From Candidatus Brevefilum sp. (GTDB lineage Bacteria > Chloroflexota > Anaerolineae > Anaerolineales > Anaerolineaceae): a DNA stretch of 64,000 nt. The DNA lies in the NCBI GenBank assembly GCA_029210815.1, contig JARGGB010000007.1, positions 2,550-66,549 on the forward strand, given 5' to 3'. The notes below the pieces were generated by a model. That model was not told the DNA's origin. It saw only the letters and a list, made by a program, of their open reading frames with translations, and did no database searches. Below are positions 53,601-61,025 of the stretch, one piece after another. A program made the translations under genes and the position numbers. Positions within the stretch are counted from its first letter, which is position 1. Each line of letters starts with the position of its first letter.

Positions 53601-54271
53601 TGACGAGTTGTTATGTCACCAGTCGAACTTGCTGGTTAGGCTTAATTAAAGACAATCCCGCCCAAGCAAGTCGAAATTCAACGACCCTATTTCAAATCTC
53701 ACAAAAATATGGGTTCAAGAATTTTGAATTAACGGCAATATTTTTCGAAAATTATGTGAAATTAGCTGAAGGGAAAGACTCAATCAAAATTATTGATGCC
53801 ATGCAACAAATCCTCCTTATCTATAATAAGACAAGGACCATCCTCAACCAAACCGCTTTCTTGTTATTGTTTGCTAAAGCCTGTCTGACCGCCGGTCAGA
53901 TTTTAAGAGGGCTTGATGCAATAGAACAGTGCCTGATCGTCGGAGAGAATACCGGAGAGCTTTGGCTTCAGGCGGAAGCCTGGCGAATCAAAGGAGAGCT
54001 GCTGTTGATAAGCAAAAACACCCAGCAAGCAGGTGAGGAGAAAACGGCAGATGCGCTCAATTGTTTTTGGAATGCCTACAGAGTCTCGAAGACACAAGGG
54101 GCTAAATTATGGGAATTACGAGCCGCAATGAGCATCGCAGATATACTTAGTTCTCAGAACCAGACTGTCGAGGCTCGTAAAATACTCAATGAAACATACC
54201 AATGGTTCACAGAAGGATTTAATACGCGCGATCTAAAAGAAGCGCAAAATTTGTTGGATTCCCTTCTATGA
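50687..54271 (+). CDS. BTAD/SARP-type transcriptional regulator with AAA ATPase and TPR-like domains
   Basis: A 1194-residue regulator. Residues 1-100 form an OmpR-like winged helix (SIRLFGPFQAELDGESL, WTRSYLADLLW). The BTAD domain follows at about 105-260 (DVKAFHELIEK, ALDYTQDWITEEPWDEQAYRQVMRILVKLGQRKRALEQ). The AAA module has Walker A GEPGSGKT near residue 327 and Walker B LLVLDDLQWID near residue 480. The C-terminal 500 residues are helical TPR-like repeats that could sense a ligand. It is the MalT/SARP-like large regulator class common in Chloroflexota. Targets are unknown; autoregulation is suggested by the direct repeats on its promoter. Confidence 0.92.
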   Translation: MAKLSIRLFGPFQAELDGESLEDFRSDKVRALLAFLSVESHRPWTRSYLADLLWTDLSEIKAQSNLSNALWNLRSVIEDDQKGTEFIIVEKTSLQFNLKADYWLDVKAFHELIEKSQKSTSTYKMATMAKLDEALSLSSGDFMEGFSINSPSFETWLVKTRQEIHQKRIQALSWISSLHDQAGRFAKALDYTQDWITEEPWDEQAYRQVMRILVKLGQRKRALEQFEACRHRLVEDLGIEPQQETLQLYRQIQEDSLPPASKTKPAIPTTLKKQGLDSGPPPEFLTRAVLENVVSKPFFGRQAELAQLDKWLDEILGKQGKVAFVKGEPGSGKTYLLSEFAKHALTRNPNLLLFKGQCNAFIGHGDPYFPFITITRMLAGNFEPLIPNAIINLEHLERLWRFLPVMLECLVNFGPDLSKRHFTDNHQLLLLKAHPGLTESTLESIEQKMKLPEKKQYRQAALNDQFNQVLSALSKEHPILLVLDDLQWIDDSSASLLFHLGHQSAGKNILLLGAFRSEEVEILHKEKTHPLIGIIGELTAIYGKNLINLAESEGKTFLNDLLRSEPNAFTPSFSQMLYLHTTGHPLFAVELLRGMQLRSEIYKDNNGNWVESDHLNWGELPARVEAVIMRRFRLLPAECQSLMNAACVQGESFSVEVLSQVLNMPSYQVYNLLSEEVCKRHRLILPEGVQKVGEQRLTSFRFRHMLFQIYLYNQLNKVEKIQLHGLIGETLENFYQDNLKQHPEMAHHLARHFELAGLPAKAIQYYQLAGENAMHLTAHQDAMRHYKHALLLLKELPESTQRNQLEFDLQLKLGPPLTALKGWGAPELEKAYDRAQVLIENIKNPEKLIPALWLLATFRLGRSEHREVDQLVGRLVNLTQKINDPALNALSYLQVSPLYQGRFIEGKRLLERAAAVQDVNLQRHLAHRFGMAPAAVALCYLSNCLWMMGNPDQADKIDQEAFDFAEKVNHPMTSCYVTSRTCWLGLIKDNPAQASRNSTTLFQISQKYGFKNFELTAIFFENYVKLAEGKDSIKIIDAMQQILLIYNKTRTILNQTAFLLLFAKACLTAGQILRGLDAIEQCLIVGENTGELWLQAEAWRIKGELLLISKNTQQAGEEKTADALNCFWNAYRVSKTQGAKLWELRAAMSIADILSSQNQTVEARKILNETYQWFTEGFNTRDLKEAQNLLDSLL

Positions 54272-54359
54272 TTTGACTAAGGGGACTAGGATCACCAATA
54301 AGACTTTTTCAAATTTAAGTATAATCATCGACACTTTCGCACTTTACTTTTCGCCGCTG

Positions 54360-55820
54360 CTACCCCTCATAGATTTGTGCTTCAATTTCCTCTGCAGGCA
54401 TATAGCGCGATAAACCAATATTTTTCACCCCATCATGCAGCAGCAACCGGAAAAAGTTTGGATGTGCGGATCTGTTGACCTCCTCAGTAAGTTGATGAAA
54501 ATAATCGATGCCGCCAGGAACATCCACGCGGAGCAAATAATCCAGACGTTCATTCTGCAATTCTGCCAGATTGAATGACTCCTCCAGGTATTGGGTGAGA
54601 TCGTCCAGGCTCATATCCTTGTTGCTTATCATCGATAACTGATCTTCAACCTTTTTTATTTCAGGTTGGTAATAGCCTTCAATGATCTGATAAGTGATCG
54701 TTTTACGGTGCTCTTTCATAAAATCAATTCGGTCCCAAATCAGGGAATTTATCATGCGCTGGATTTCGTCGTGCAATATCTCCCGCTTTTCACGTGAAGG
54801 CAAAGAAGACTTTCGCAGATACAGGAGGGATTTGTATTTATCCTCAAGTGCTTCGATTTCGCGATCATTTCCTCCCATCAATAACTTGATGATCTTGCGG
54901 TCATAGCGGCGGTTCAGGTAAGCCAGGTAGAGTAATGTCCAATCAATAGTGGTTCCAAGCTTACTTATTTGGGCTAACATATCATATTCAAACCTGGAGA
55001 TAAGCCCCACTTTGTCAGTATTGAACTGCAATACAAGGTCATCAATATCCTCCTGGAGGATCTCCAAATTGGCATTGTGGTTAAGTACTTCAATAATAAT
55101 AGCCAGGTGAATCGGACTGCCGTTTGTCAATAAATGAATTTTCTCAATCAAATCTTTGCCAAGAGTATCACCAAAATAAGATTGAACCAATTGTTTTGTC
55201 TCTTCCAATGAAAAAGAAGTTAATTCAAAGGGTGGGTGAAGCACCCAATCGTTATCTCCCAAATTGCTGTTGATCACCTGTAGATGATCAAATGTATTAT
55301 CCTCTGGACGGCCTGCAACAATTGCCACGCAGTTTGGCAGGAAAGCCCCTATCTGGAATGTGTTGTTGATGTAATCCGAAGGCGCGTTGATCACTTCGAT
55401 GGTATCTTCCAGCAGCACCAGCCGGATACTCGCCTTAACAAGATATTCCAATTCCATCATAAGAAAATTGATCAGGGCATTTAGATCTTCAGGCGTTTCC
55501 AGAAGCATCCTAAAAAAATGTTCAACAGCTTCTGGGGGAAACATTTTCGGGTTGCGCTGCAGCATTTTGCAGACATTGACATATAAGGTGCCAGCCAGGG
55601 ACTGCGATCGCAAGTCACGATAATCATAATTTACAACCAGAACATGAGGATATTCATCAACATGACTGTCAAAGTATTCCTGGATCTGGTTGAAAAGCAT
55701 GGTTTTCCCAGATCCCCCCTTACCTGTAATGGGGACAAAATGACATACGCCATCATCCTGTAAAATGATTTCTTTAATTTCCAAAAAGATATTTTCTCTC
55801 CCAATAGATTGGACTTTCAT
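54360..55820 (-). CDS. P-loop ATPase, second gene of an overlapping ATPase pair
   Basis: A 486-residue NTPase with Walker A GKGGSGKT at residues 33-40 and a Walker B-like IRLVLLEDT at 132-140, followed by VAIVAGRPED, which fits the sensor region of AAA_16/STAND-type ATPases. The C-terminal half is helical and shows no recognisable effector or repeat domain. Its ATG overlaps the stop of the upstream ATPase gene by four bases, so the two are translated together. Function unknown. Confidence 0.75.
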   Translation of the reverse strand: MKVQSIGRENIFLEIKEIILQDDGVCHFVPITGKGGSGKTMLFNQIQEYFDSHVDEYPHVLVVNYDYRDLRSQSLAGTLYVNVCKMLQRNPKMFPPEAVEHFFRMLLETPEDLNALINFLMMELEYLVKASIRLVLLEDTIEVINAPSDYINNTFQIGAFLPNCVAIVAGRPEDNTFDHLQVINSNLGDNDWVLHPPFELTSFSLEETKQLVQSYFGDTLGKDLIEKIHLLTNGSPIHLAIIIEVLNHNANLEILQEDIDDLVLQFNTDKVGLISRFEYDMLAQISKLGTTIDWTLLYLAYLNRRYDRKIIKLLMGGNDREIEALEDKYKSLLYLRKSSLPSREKREILHDEIQRMINSLIWDRIDFMKEHRKTITYQIIEGYYQPEIKKVEDQLSMISNKDMSLDDLTQYLEESFNLAELQNERLDYLLRVDVPGGIDYFHQLTEEVNRSAHPNFFRLLLHDGVKNIGLSRYMPAEEIEAQIYEG

Positions 55821-57598
55821 TCTATATCCTCCCTTTGTGCCAGTTTAATTATTTCCTTAGACAATTCCTCACCCATTACCTCTTGTAACTCAATATCCTC
55901 ATTAAAGTATTTCAGAAAATTTACACCATATTTGTGAATATCTACAGGTCTTTCTGTACTGTCAGCAAGCTTGGTAAGGTGATCGGCGATAGAAATTATC
56001 TGCTTTGATGAAAGTCCCTGTTTGGTAAGATGATATAGGTATTCAATAGTTAGAAGCGGTTTCTTGTTGCCGGGGATGAGTGGATTGCTAATCTGTGAAT
56101 AGTAATATTCTGAGGCAAGTTTATGACGCCGTTCGAAAATTGCAGGCTGATCAACACGAACTGCGTTTTCAGCCAGCTGACGCAAATTTCGGGAAATGAC
56201 GAAATTTTTATCCATTGGGAATTCTTTATAATCCTGGGAAATCCTTTGAATAAAAGCATTCCGCTGAATTAATTTTTCCCACATCAAATGGGCTTTGGCT
56301 GTTTCCAGCATGGTCTCCGGTACATGCCAGATTTCCTGAAGTTGGTATGGATCATTGGTGAATTTAGCCAGGTCGTTCATAAAGAAAGGCCCAATGTAGC
56401 GGAATGTGCACAAAGCTTTCATCAACTCCGTGACGGTCTCATCCCAGTTGACCGCATTAAAAATAGCAGTAAACCACTGTGAATTATCAAAACTAACACC
56501 ACTGGTGATCATCTGACCAACAAGTGCAGGGTATCCCCGGGTGAATCGATAAATTTCTTCAGGTGAATGGAATGTCTTAAAAGGAGATTTTTCCCAGAGT
56601 TCTTCAATTCCCTTCTTTTCCAAACCTTCAAGATGGTAAGGCATGAACTGCGGGCTGCCCATCTGGAATGCCGTTAAAATTTCTAAAGGAAAAGCGCTTG
56701 CAGCAATGATGGCAAGCTTGTTTTCTCCCTGATTACGTAAGCTGAGCGCTCTGGAAAATACACGGTCCCGTAAAACTTGTTGAAGGGTCGGCGGTAGGAG
56801 ATGCAGGTCATCAAGGAGATACAACCTATCACAATTTTCTTTATTGAAATGTGCTTCGAAATCAAAAAAAGACAGCATTTGATCAAAAAAGAAATCAGGG
56901 TGACTGATCTGGTCACGTGTAGAAAACTGGTAAGTTTTGATTTGCCAGCTGCTGCGTAAATGATCTGCAATCAGATTTAACGTGACAGATTTCCCCATGC
57001 CTTGAGGACCAATCAATATCAGGTAAGGATGGACTTCCAGTCTTTTGCACAGGTCATCTACAAAGTTTTTTCGAGGAGTAATTGCTGCATCATTAGTGTG
57101 AATTGATTGCAAAGTTTTGTTTGCAGCTTTCATCCGTGCCAGCAATTCAGAAAAAACCAAATCACGGTCGCTTTGTAAACGATTGAGATTTATTAAGTTC
57201 ACAAACTTTCCCTGTATATACTTAAAAGAATATTCAGGTCGGTTTAAATAGCGAGATGCAAAATAGTAAAAATAAACCTGTATCAATCCCCTTCTCAGAG
57301 GGGACTCAACCGAATCCTTTGGAAAATATTTATTGATGATACAGCTTTCAATATGTTGGGCAACTGCTATCCAATTGTGAGTTCGGGAAATTGTATTGAT
57401 ATTGCAATATTTTTTATCAAAAATGGCATAATCTTCAAATAAGCCCACCATGTTCTCATGAATTTTCTCAAACATCTTATTTGAGCTGAGGCTGGTGCCG
57501 AGAGCACCGTTAAGGAGATCGAGCGCAGCCTTTTTATCTGACTGCGACCTTGAAATGGTATGAATGCTCTTCAAATAAGATTTAATTGGGTTTGTCAT
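55817..57598 (-). CDS. P-loop ATPase, first gene of an overlapping ATPase pair
   Basis: A 593-residue protein. The first about 180 residues are helical with no known motif. The NTPase core has Walker A GPQGMGKS at 197-204 and Walker B RLYLLDDLHLL at 258-268, then an arginine-rich helix (LRDRVFSRALSLRNQ) and a winged-helix-like tail with FTRGYPALVGQMI, typical of AAA_16/STAND ATPases. No nuclease, TIR or protease domain is visible in either gene of the pair. It is convergent in position with the BTAD regulator and may act as a sensor ATPase. Confidence 0.75.
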   Translation of the reverse strand: MTNPIKSYLKSIHTISRSQSDKKAALDLLNGALGTSLSSNKMFEKIHENMVGLFEDYAIFDKKYCNINTISRTHNWIAVAQHIESCIINKYFPKDSVESPLRRGLIQVYFYYFASRYLNRPEYSFKYIQGKFVNLINLNRLQSDRDLVFSELLARMKAANKTLQSIHTNDAAITPRKNFVDDLCKRLEVHPYLILIGPQGMGKSVTLNLIADHLRSSWQIKTYQFSTRDQISHPDFFFDQMLSFFDFEAHFNKENCDRLYLLDDLHLLPPTLQQVLRDRVFSRALSLRNQGENKLAIIAASAFPLEILTAFQMGSPQFMPYHLEGLEKKGIEELWEKSPFKTFHSPEEIYRFTRGYPALVGQMITSGVSFDNSQWFTAIFNAVNWDETVTELMKALCTFRYIGPFFMNDLAKFTNDPYQLQEIWHVPETMLETAKAHLMWEKLIQRNAFIQRISQDYKEFPMDKNFVISRNLRQLAENAVRVDQPAIFERRHKLASEYYYSQISNPLIPGNKKPLLTIEYLYHLTKQGLSSKQIISIADHLTKLADSTERPVDIHKYGVNFLKYFNEDIELQEVMGEELSKEIIKLAQREDIE

Positions 57599-58019
57599 TA
57601 TCCCTTGCGTTGATTTTCACCCCAAGACTAAAAAAATTATCAAATTATTATCAGTCTATCCAGTGAAGTTCGATAAGTATTGGATATTATATCTTATTTC
57701 GCATCATGTATATTTATAAAAGCTTTAGGCTAGGCTGTCAGAAAAATAGCTAGGACTATGAACTATATTAGTAAACATCTGCATTATGGTGAAGGGGCGG
57801 CATGATGCGATCAATTATTTTGGGTGTGAATTAAGCACTAAATTCATTTCCCATCGAGGGGGCACAAAAAGATCTCCACATCCTTTGGAGATCTTTTTTT
57901 ATGGTTCAATGGTGAAGGAATAACCCTATTCATCCAATTTAATGAAATCATTAAAGGATATGAAGAATACAATTATCCGTGTACTCAATTTTGCCCATGA
58001 TAATTGTTCGTTGTTTTTA
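57599..58019. other. Intergenic region with a terminator
   Basis: About 420 bases between the ATPase pair and the esterase-like gene, both on the minus strand. A terminator lies at 57866-57898 for the esterase transcript. The rest must hold the ATPase pair promoter on the minus strand but shows no clear motif. Confidence 0.4.
57866..57898. terminator. Rho-independent terminator of the esterase-like gene
   Basis: AAAAAGATCTCCA (57866-57878) pairs with TGGAGATCTTTTT (57886-57898), a 13-bp stem with a 7-base loop, A-rich on one side and T-rich on the other. On the minus strand it follows the stop of the esterase gene at 58020. Confidence 0.9.
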
Positions 58020-59327
58020 TTATCGAGCCTTCTTCAAAAGCCAATACCCCCCAGCAAAACTGACCAGCACAAGACCTGCACCAATGACCAACTTTGAGGA
58101 AATCCTTGGACTGGTAGTTTCAACAGGCGTCTCATTGTTCAATTCATCAGATGGTGCGTTTTGCTGGATGCCCGGAAGAAAAACCTGGTTCTCCTGATCC
58201 CCTTCAGGTGATTCAGGGACCACAGTTTCAACGGGTGTTGAACCAGAGTAAGCTTCAACGCCATCGAAAAACCATAAGAAAACGTTATCAAGCCTTTGAG
58301 CCCAGACATCTCGTTTACCTGAAACGCCATCAAAAATCTGGAAAATAAGATTTTTATCCGGGACACCACCATTTTTCAAAGCAAATGCAAGCGCTTGGGC
58401 GCCTTCAACATATGCTCTTGGATAAGTAATACGGTCGCCGTTTTGGTCTTTCACCGGCGGCCGGCTGCCGCTTGATTCTTCCGTACCGATATCAATATAA
58501 AATTTCACATTTTCAGGCAGGGAGTTGGTATTGATGAAATTAATTAAGTTATTGTTAGATAACCAGTATCCACCTTCTTCAGCCATCCAAACTGCAGGAG
58601 ACATCGCCATAACATGCCCAAATGTATCGGGATATTTTATCGCTGCTACCACTGGCAAAAGTCCCATTCGGCAAAATCCACCGATGGCAGTGTTTTCTTT
58701 ATCTGTTAGGGTACGATAACGAGAGTCAATTTCTGGTTTTAATGTCTGCACTAAAAAGTCCGTAAATACAAACCCTTCGCCCCCCTCACCTGAGGCACTG
58801 TTATTTCTTTTAACCCAGTCATACATATTTTCATTTACCCATGGCATGTATTCACTCCACTCGCTATCATTATTGTGTTCAATACCAACAACGATGACGC
58901 CGCCGAGGCTGTCTTCAATAAATAATCTGTCTAGAGTCTCATCAACAGCATAATCACCTACTGCCCCAGGGAGAGGGTTAAAGAGATTAGCACCATCAAA
59001 AAGGTAAAAAACCGGATAAGATTTTTCACTGGAATCATAATCCGGGGGGAGGTAGACCTGGATATTACGCAGACGATCGCCAAGCTGTGGGATTGCAATC
59101 GTAAAGGTTTCGATTCGGCTTTGTTGCGAGAAATCCCTTGCAAGGATGTTCAACATAGTTCTATTTACCTCGGACGCCAATTTGTCTTGAGATACTGTGG
59201 ACGGTTGCAACGCATTTGCTTTCGCGGATACCGTCTGACCAAGAGGGGAAAAACTCAGAAAAAGGACCAGGAATGTTAAAATTGGTACTGTAAAAATCCT
59301 TATCCCTTTTTGTTTTAAATTAATCAT
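58020..59327 (-). CDS. Exported esterase-like protein with degenerate nucleophile motif
   Basis: A roughly 435-residue exported protein of the enterochelin-esterase/EstD class: signal peptide (GIRIFTVPILTFLVLFL...SAKA), then VYLPPDYDSSEKSYPVFYLFDGANLF, VIVVGIEHNNDS, KPEIDSRYRTL, and a C-terminal transmembrane helix (VIGAGLVLVSFAGGYWLL) anchored by basic residues. The nucleophile elbow, usually GGSSMGG, reads GGFCRMGL, with Cys near residue 219 where the Ser should be. It may be an inactive relative or use Cys. The start among three ATG codons at 59327-59342 is not certain. Confidence 0.8.
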   Translation of the reverse strand: MINLKQKGIRIFTVPILTFLVLFLSFSPLGQTVSAKANALQPSTVSQDKLASEVNRTMLNILARDFSQQSRIETFTIAIPQLGDRLRNIQVYLPPDYDSSEKSYPVFYLFDGANLFNPLPGAVGDYAVDETLDRLFIEDSLGGVIVVGIEHNNDSEWSEYMPWVNENMYDWVKRNNSASGEGGEGFVFTDFLVQTLKPEIDSRYRTLTDKENTAIGGFCRMGLLPVVAAIKYPDTFGHVMAMSPAVWMAEEGGYWLSNNNLINFINTNSLPENVKFYIDIGTEESSGSRPPVKDQNGDRITYPRAYVEGAQALAFALKNGGVPDKNLIFQIFDGVSGKRDVWAQRLDNVFLWFFDGVEAYSGSTPVETVVPESPEGDQENQVFLPGIQQNAPSDELNNETPVETTSPRISSKLVIGAGLVLVSFAGGYWLLKKAR

Positions 59328-59510
59328 CATCATTAACTCCATTTATTTCAACCAACATTAATAGTATCTTACCGTTTACCCATTAATTAATAAAGTCACG
59401 CAAATTTCAAAGAAATAAAACCTTGCATACGAAGTATGTGTTGATATTAAACAAAAAAAGATTCGGGGTCACCGCACCTTCTCAGGATTGATCGATTCGG
59501 ATTTTAATGT

Positions 59511-59717
59511 CTATGGTTTCTTTAAAACATAGTCACCATTATTTTGATTCTGGGGTTGTGGGGCTTCGGAAGCACAGGGTTGGCTGCTGCAGCCAACTTG
59601 ATTCATAGCGCCCTCCCCGGTTTCACCGACATTCTGGTCACCACCCGCAAAGACAGGTGAAGACAAAGCCAATAAAACCATTCCGACAAACAGCACGATG
59701 ACGACAATTTTTTTCAT
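59511..59717 (-). CDS. Small secreted protein
   Basis: A 68-residue protein with a clear signal peptide ending near SSPVFAGG and a short Gln/Asn/Gly-rich mature part with two cysteines (QVGCSSQPCASE). AGGAG lies before the ATG. It has no recognisable domain and may be a small extracytoplasmic or cell-envelope peptide. Confidence 0.6.
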   Translation of the reverse strand: MKKIVVIVLFVGMVLLALSSPVFAGGDQNVGETGEGAMNQVGCSSQPCASEAPQPQNQNNGDYVLKKP

Positions 59718-59928
59718 TTTTTCTCCTGTTATCAGATTTGATTTAGTTGCTCAAAGTTATAGATTTTTAGTTTATTGAAAATTAACCATATTTGCTGATT
59801 CATTTAAATTATTTGCAATAAACAGCCAATTTCACTCATTACGACGAATATATCATGATAATGTTACAAATTAATTGAAAAACATTTGAACACAGAGAAA
59901 ATTGTGGGAAGATGCTTATGTAAAACAA

Positions 59929-59959
59929 AAGACCGCTTACAAGCTCTGTAAACGGTCTT
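59929..59959 (-). terminator. Terminator of tRNA-Pro
   Basis: Read on the minus strand, AAGACCGTTTAC pairs with GTAAGCGGTCTT (12 bp, one G-U) around a 7-base loop and is followed by a T-rich stretch. It starts five bases after the tRNA 3' end. Confidence 0.9.
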
Positions 59960-59963
59960 CTAG

Positions 59964-60038
59964 TCGGGGCGCTGGGATTCGAACCCAGGGCCTCTTACAC
60001 CCCATGCAAGCGCGCTAGCCGGACTGCGCCACGCCCCG
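59964..60038 (-). tRNA. tRNA-Pro (anticodon GGG)
   Basis: On the minus strand, CGGGGCG pairs with CGCCCCG in the acceptor stem with A as discriminator. The D-arm is GCGC...GCGC; the anticodon stem CTTGC/GTAAG encloses ATGGGGT, giving anticodon GGG, which decodes CCC/CCU proline. The T-arm is CTGGG-TTCGAAT-CCCAG. The length is 75 nt. CCA is not encoded. Confidence 0.95.
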
Positions 60039-60180
60039 ATTTGTGAAATTATTATAGCCGCCTTTATTCCCTTTGGCAAGTAAGACGGCGGGTTAAAAAC
60101 CGCAACCCACACTACAAACTTCCTTAAGACAGAAGACTGGGGACGGGAGACGGGTTCATCAATCAAGTACCATCCATAAA

Positions 60181-60236
60181 CTACGAGCTACCAGTTACCA
60201 ACTACCAGCTACCAGCTACCAACTACCAGCTATCAT
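60181..60236. repeat. Eight degenerate 7-bp tandem repeats
   Basis: Eight consecutive heptamers based on CTACCAG or CTACCAA lie end to end, with variants such as CTACGAG, TTACCAA and CTATCAT. They sit between tRNA-Pro and the FadR-like promoter at 60244. They are too short and AT-poor to be part of a coding frame. Confidence 0.85.
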
Positions 60237-60243
60237 CCTTCCC

Positions 60244-60288
60244 TTGTAATATTCGCATTTTTCATTTATCATACTGGTATGACCACTT
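60244..60288 (+). promoter_or_regulatory. Promoter with FadR-like operator over the start codon
   Basis: TTGTAA (60244-60249) and TATCAT (60267-60272), 17 bases apart, predict transcription starting at or within a base or two of the ATG at 60279, i.e. a leaderless message; there is no Shine-Dalgarno sequence. The 17-base site TACTGGTATGACCACTT at 60272-60288 contains TGGT-ATG-ACCA and closely resembles the E. coli FadR operator (fadB core CTGGTACGACCA). Confidence 0.65.
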
Positions 60289-61004
60289 ACCAGAGCAATA
60301 AAAACGAAGAACCTTCATGGGATCCCATTCCAAAACCTGCAGAAGTTACCGAGACACGTTTGATCGATGCCATATTGAACGGCACTTTCCCCATCAACAG
60401 TTATCTCCCAGGCGAACGCGAACTTTCGGATTCCCTGGGTGTGACTCGGCCAACGCTTCGGGAAGCCCTCCAGCGTTTAGCGCGGGATGGCTGGCTTGAG
60501 ATTCGCCAGGGAAAACCCACACGCGTGAAGGATTATTGGAAAGAAGGACGACTGGGGGTGCTCAATTCACTTGCAGAACACCTGGATTCACTCTCGAACC
60601 ATTTTGTACCGGACCTGCTGGAAGTTCGTCTGGCGATGGCGCCGTTGTACGCATCTTTAGCAGTAAAAAATGCTCCCGATGAAGTGATTGATTATTTGAA
60701 AGGCAAAGAGAATCTTAAAGATTCGCCAGAAGCCTTCTCGTACTTCGATTGGGAATTGCATCACCGCCTATCCCTTCTGAGCGGCAACCCGGTCTTTGTG
60801 ATGATATTGAACAGCTTTGAAGATCTCTATCTTAAATTAGCACCCCTATACTTTCAAATCCCCGAAACACGCCAACGGTCATTGAATTATTACCAGGATT
60901 TGGCAGCGGCTGCAGAAAATACGGATTTGATACTGGTAGAGACACTCACCCGGCAAGTCATGCAGGACAGTATCAATTTTTGGAAGCAAACAAAATCAGG
61001 ATAA
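60279..61004 (+). CDS. FadR-like GntR-family regulator
   Basis: A 241-residue protein close to E. coli FadR (239 aa). The winged helix carries LPGERELSDSLGVTRPTLRE and LQRLARDGWLEIRQGKPTRV, which match FadR almost residue for residue, with Gln at the wing where E. coli has His65. The C-terminal FadR-type all-helical domain ends with S231 and W235, in the same five-residue spacing as S219 and W223 of FadR, which contact acyl-CoA. It likely responds to a fatty acyl-CoA-like ligand. It heads the AGPS-like/GlpD cluster, and its own start codon lies in a FadR-type operator. Confidence 0.9.
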   Translation: MTTYQSNKNEEPSWDPIPKPAEVTETRLIDAILNGTFPINSYLPGERELSDSLGVTRPTLREALQRLARDGWLEIRQGKPTRVKDYWKEGRLGVLNSLAEHLDSLSNHFVPDLLEVRLAMAPLYASLAVKNAPDEVIDYLKGKENLKDSPEAFSYFDWELHHRLSLLSGNPVFVMILNSFEDLYLKLAPLYFQIPETRQRSLNYYQDLAAAAENTDLILVETLTRQVMQDSINFWKQTKSG

Positions 61005-61025
61005 GCATCTTATTTGGAGGAAATC

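Noticed and set aside
59964-60038. tRNA-Pro as an integration site for a genomic island
   Set aside because: No integrase gene and no second copy of the tRNA 3' end was seen to the left, so there is no evidence of site-specific integration.
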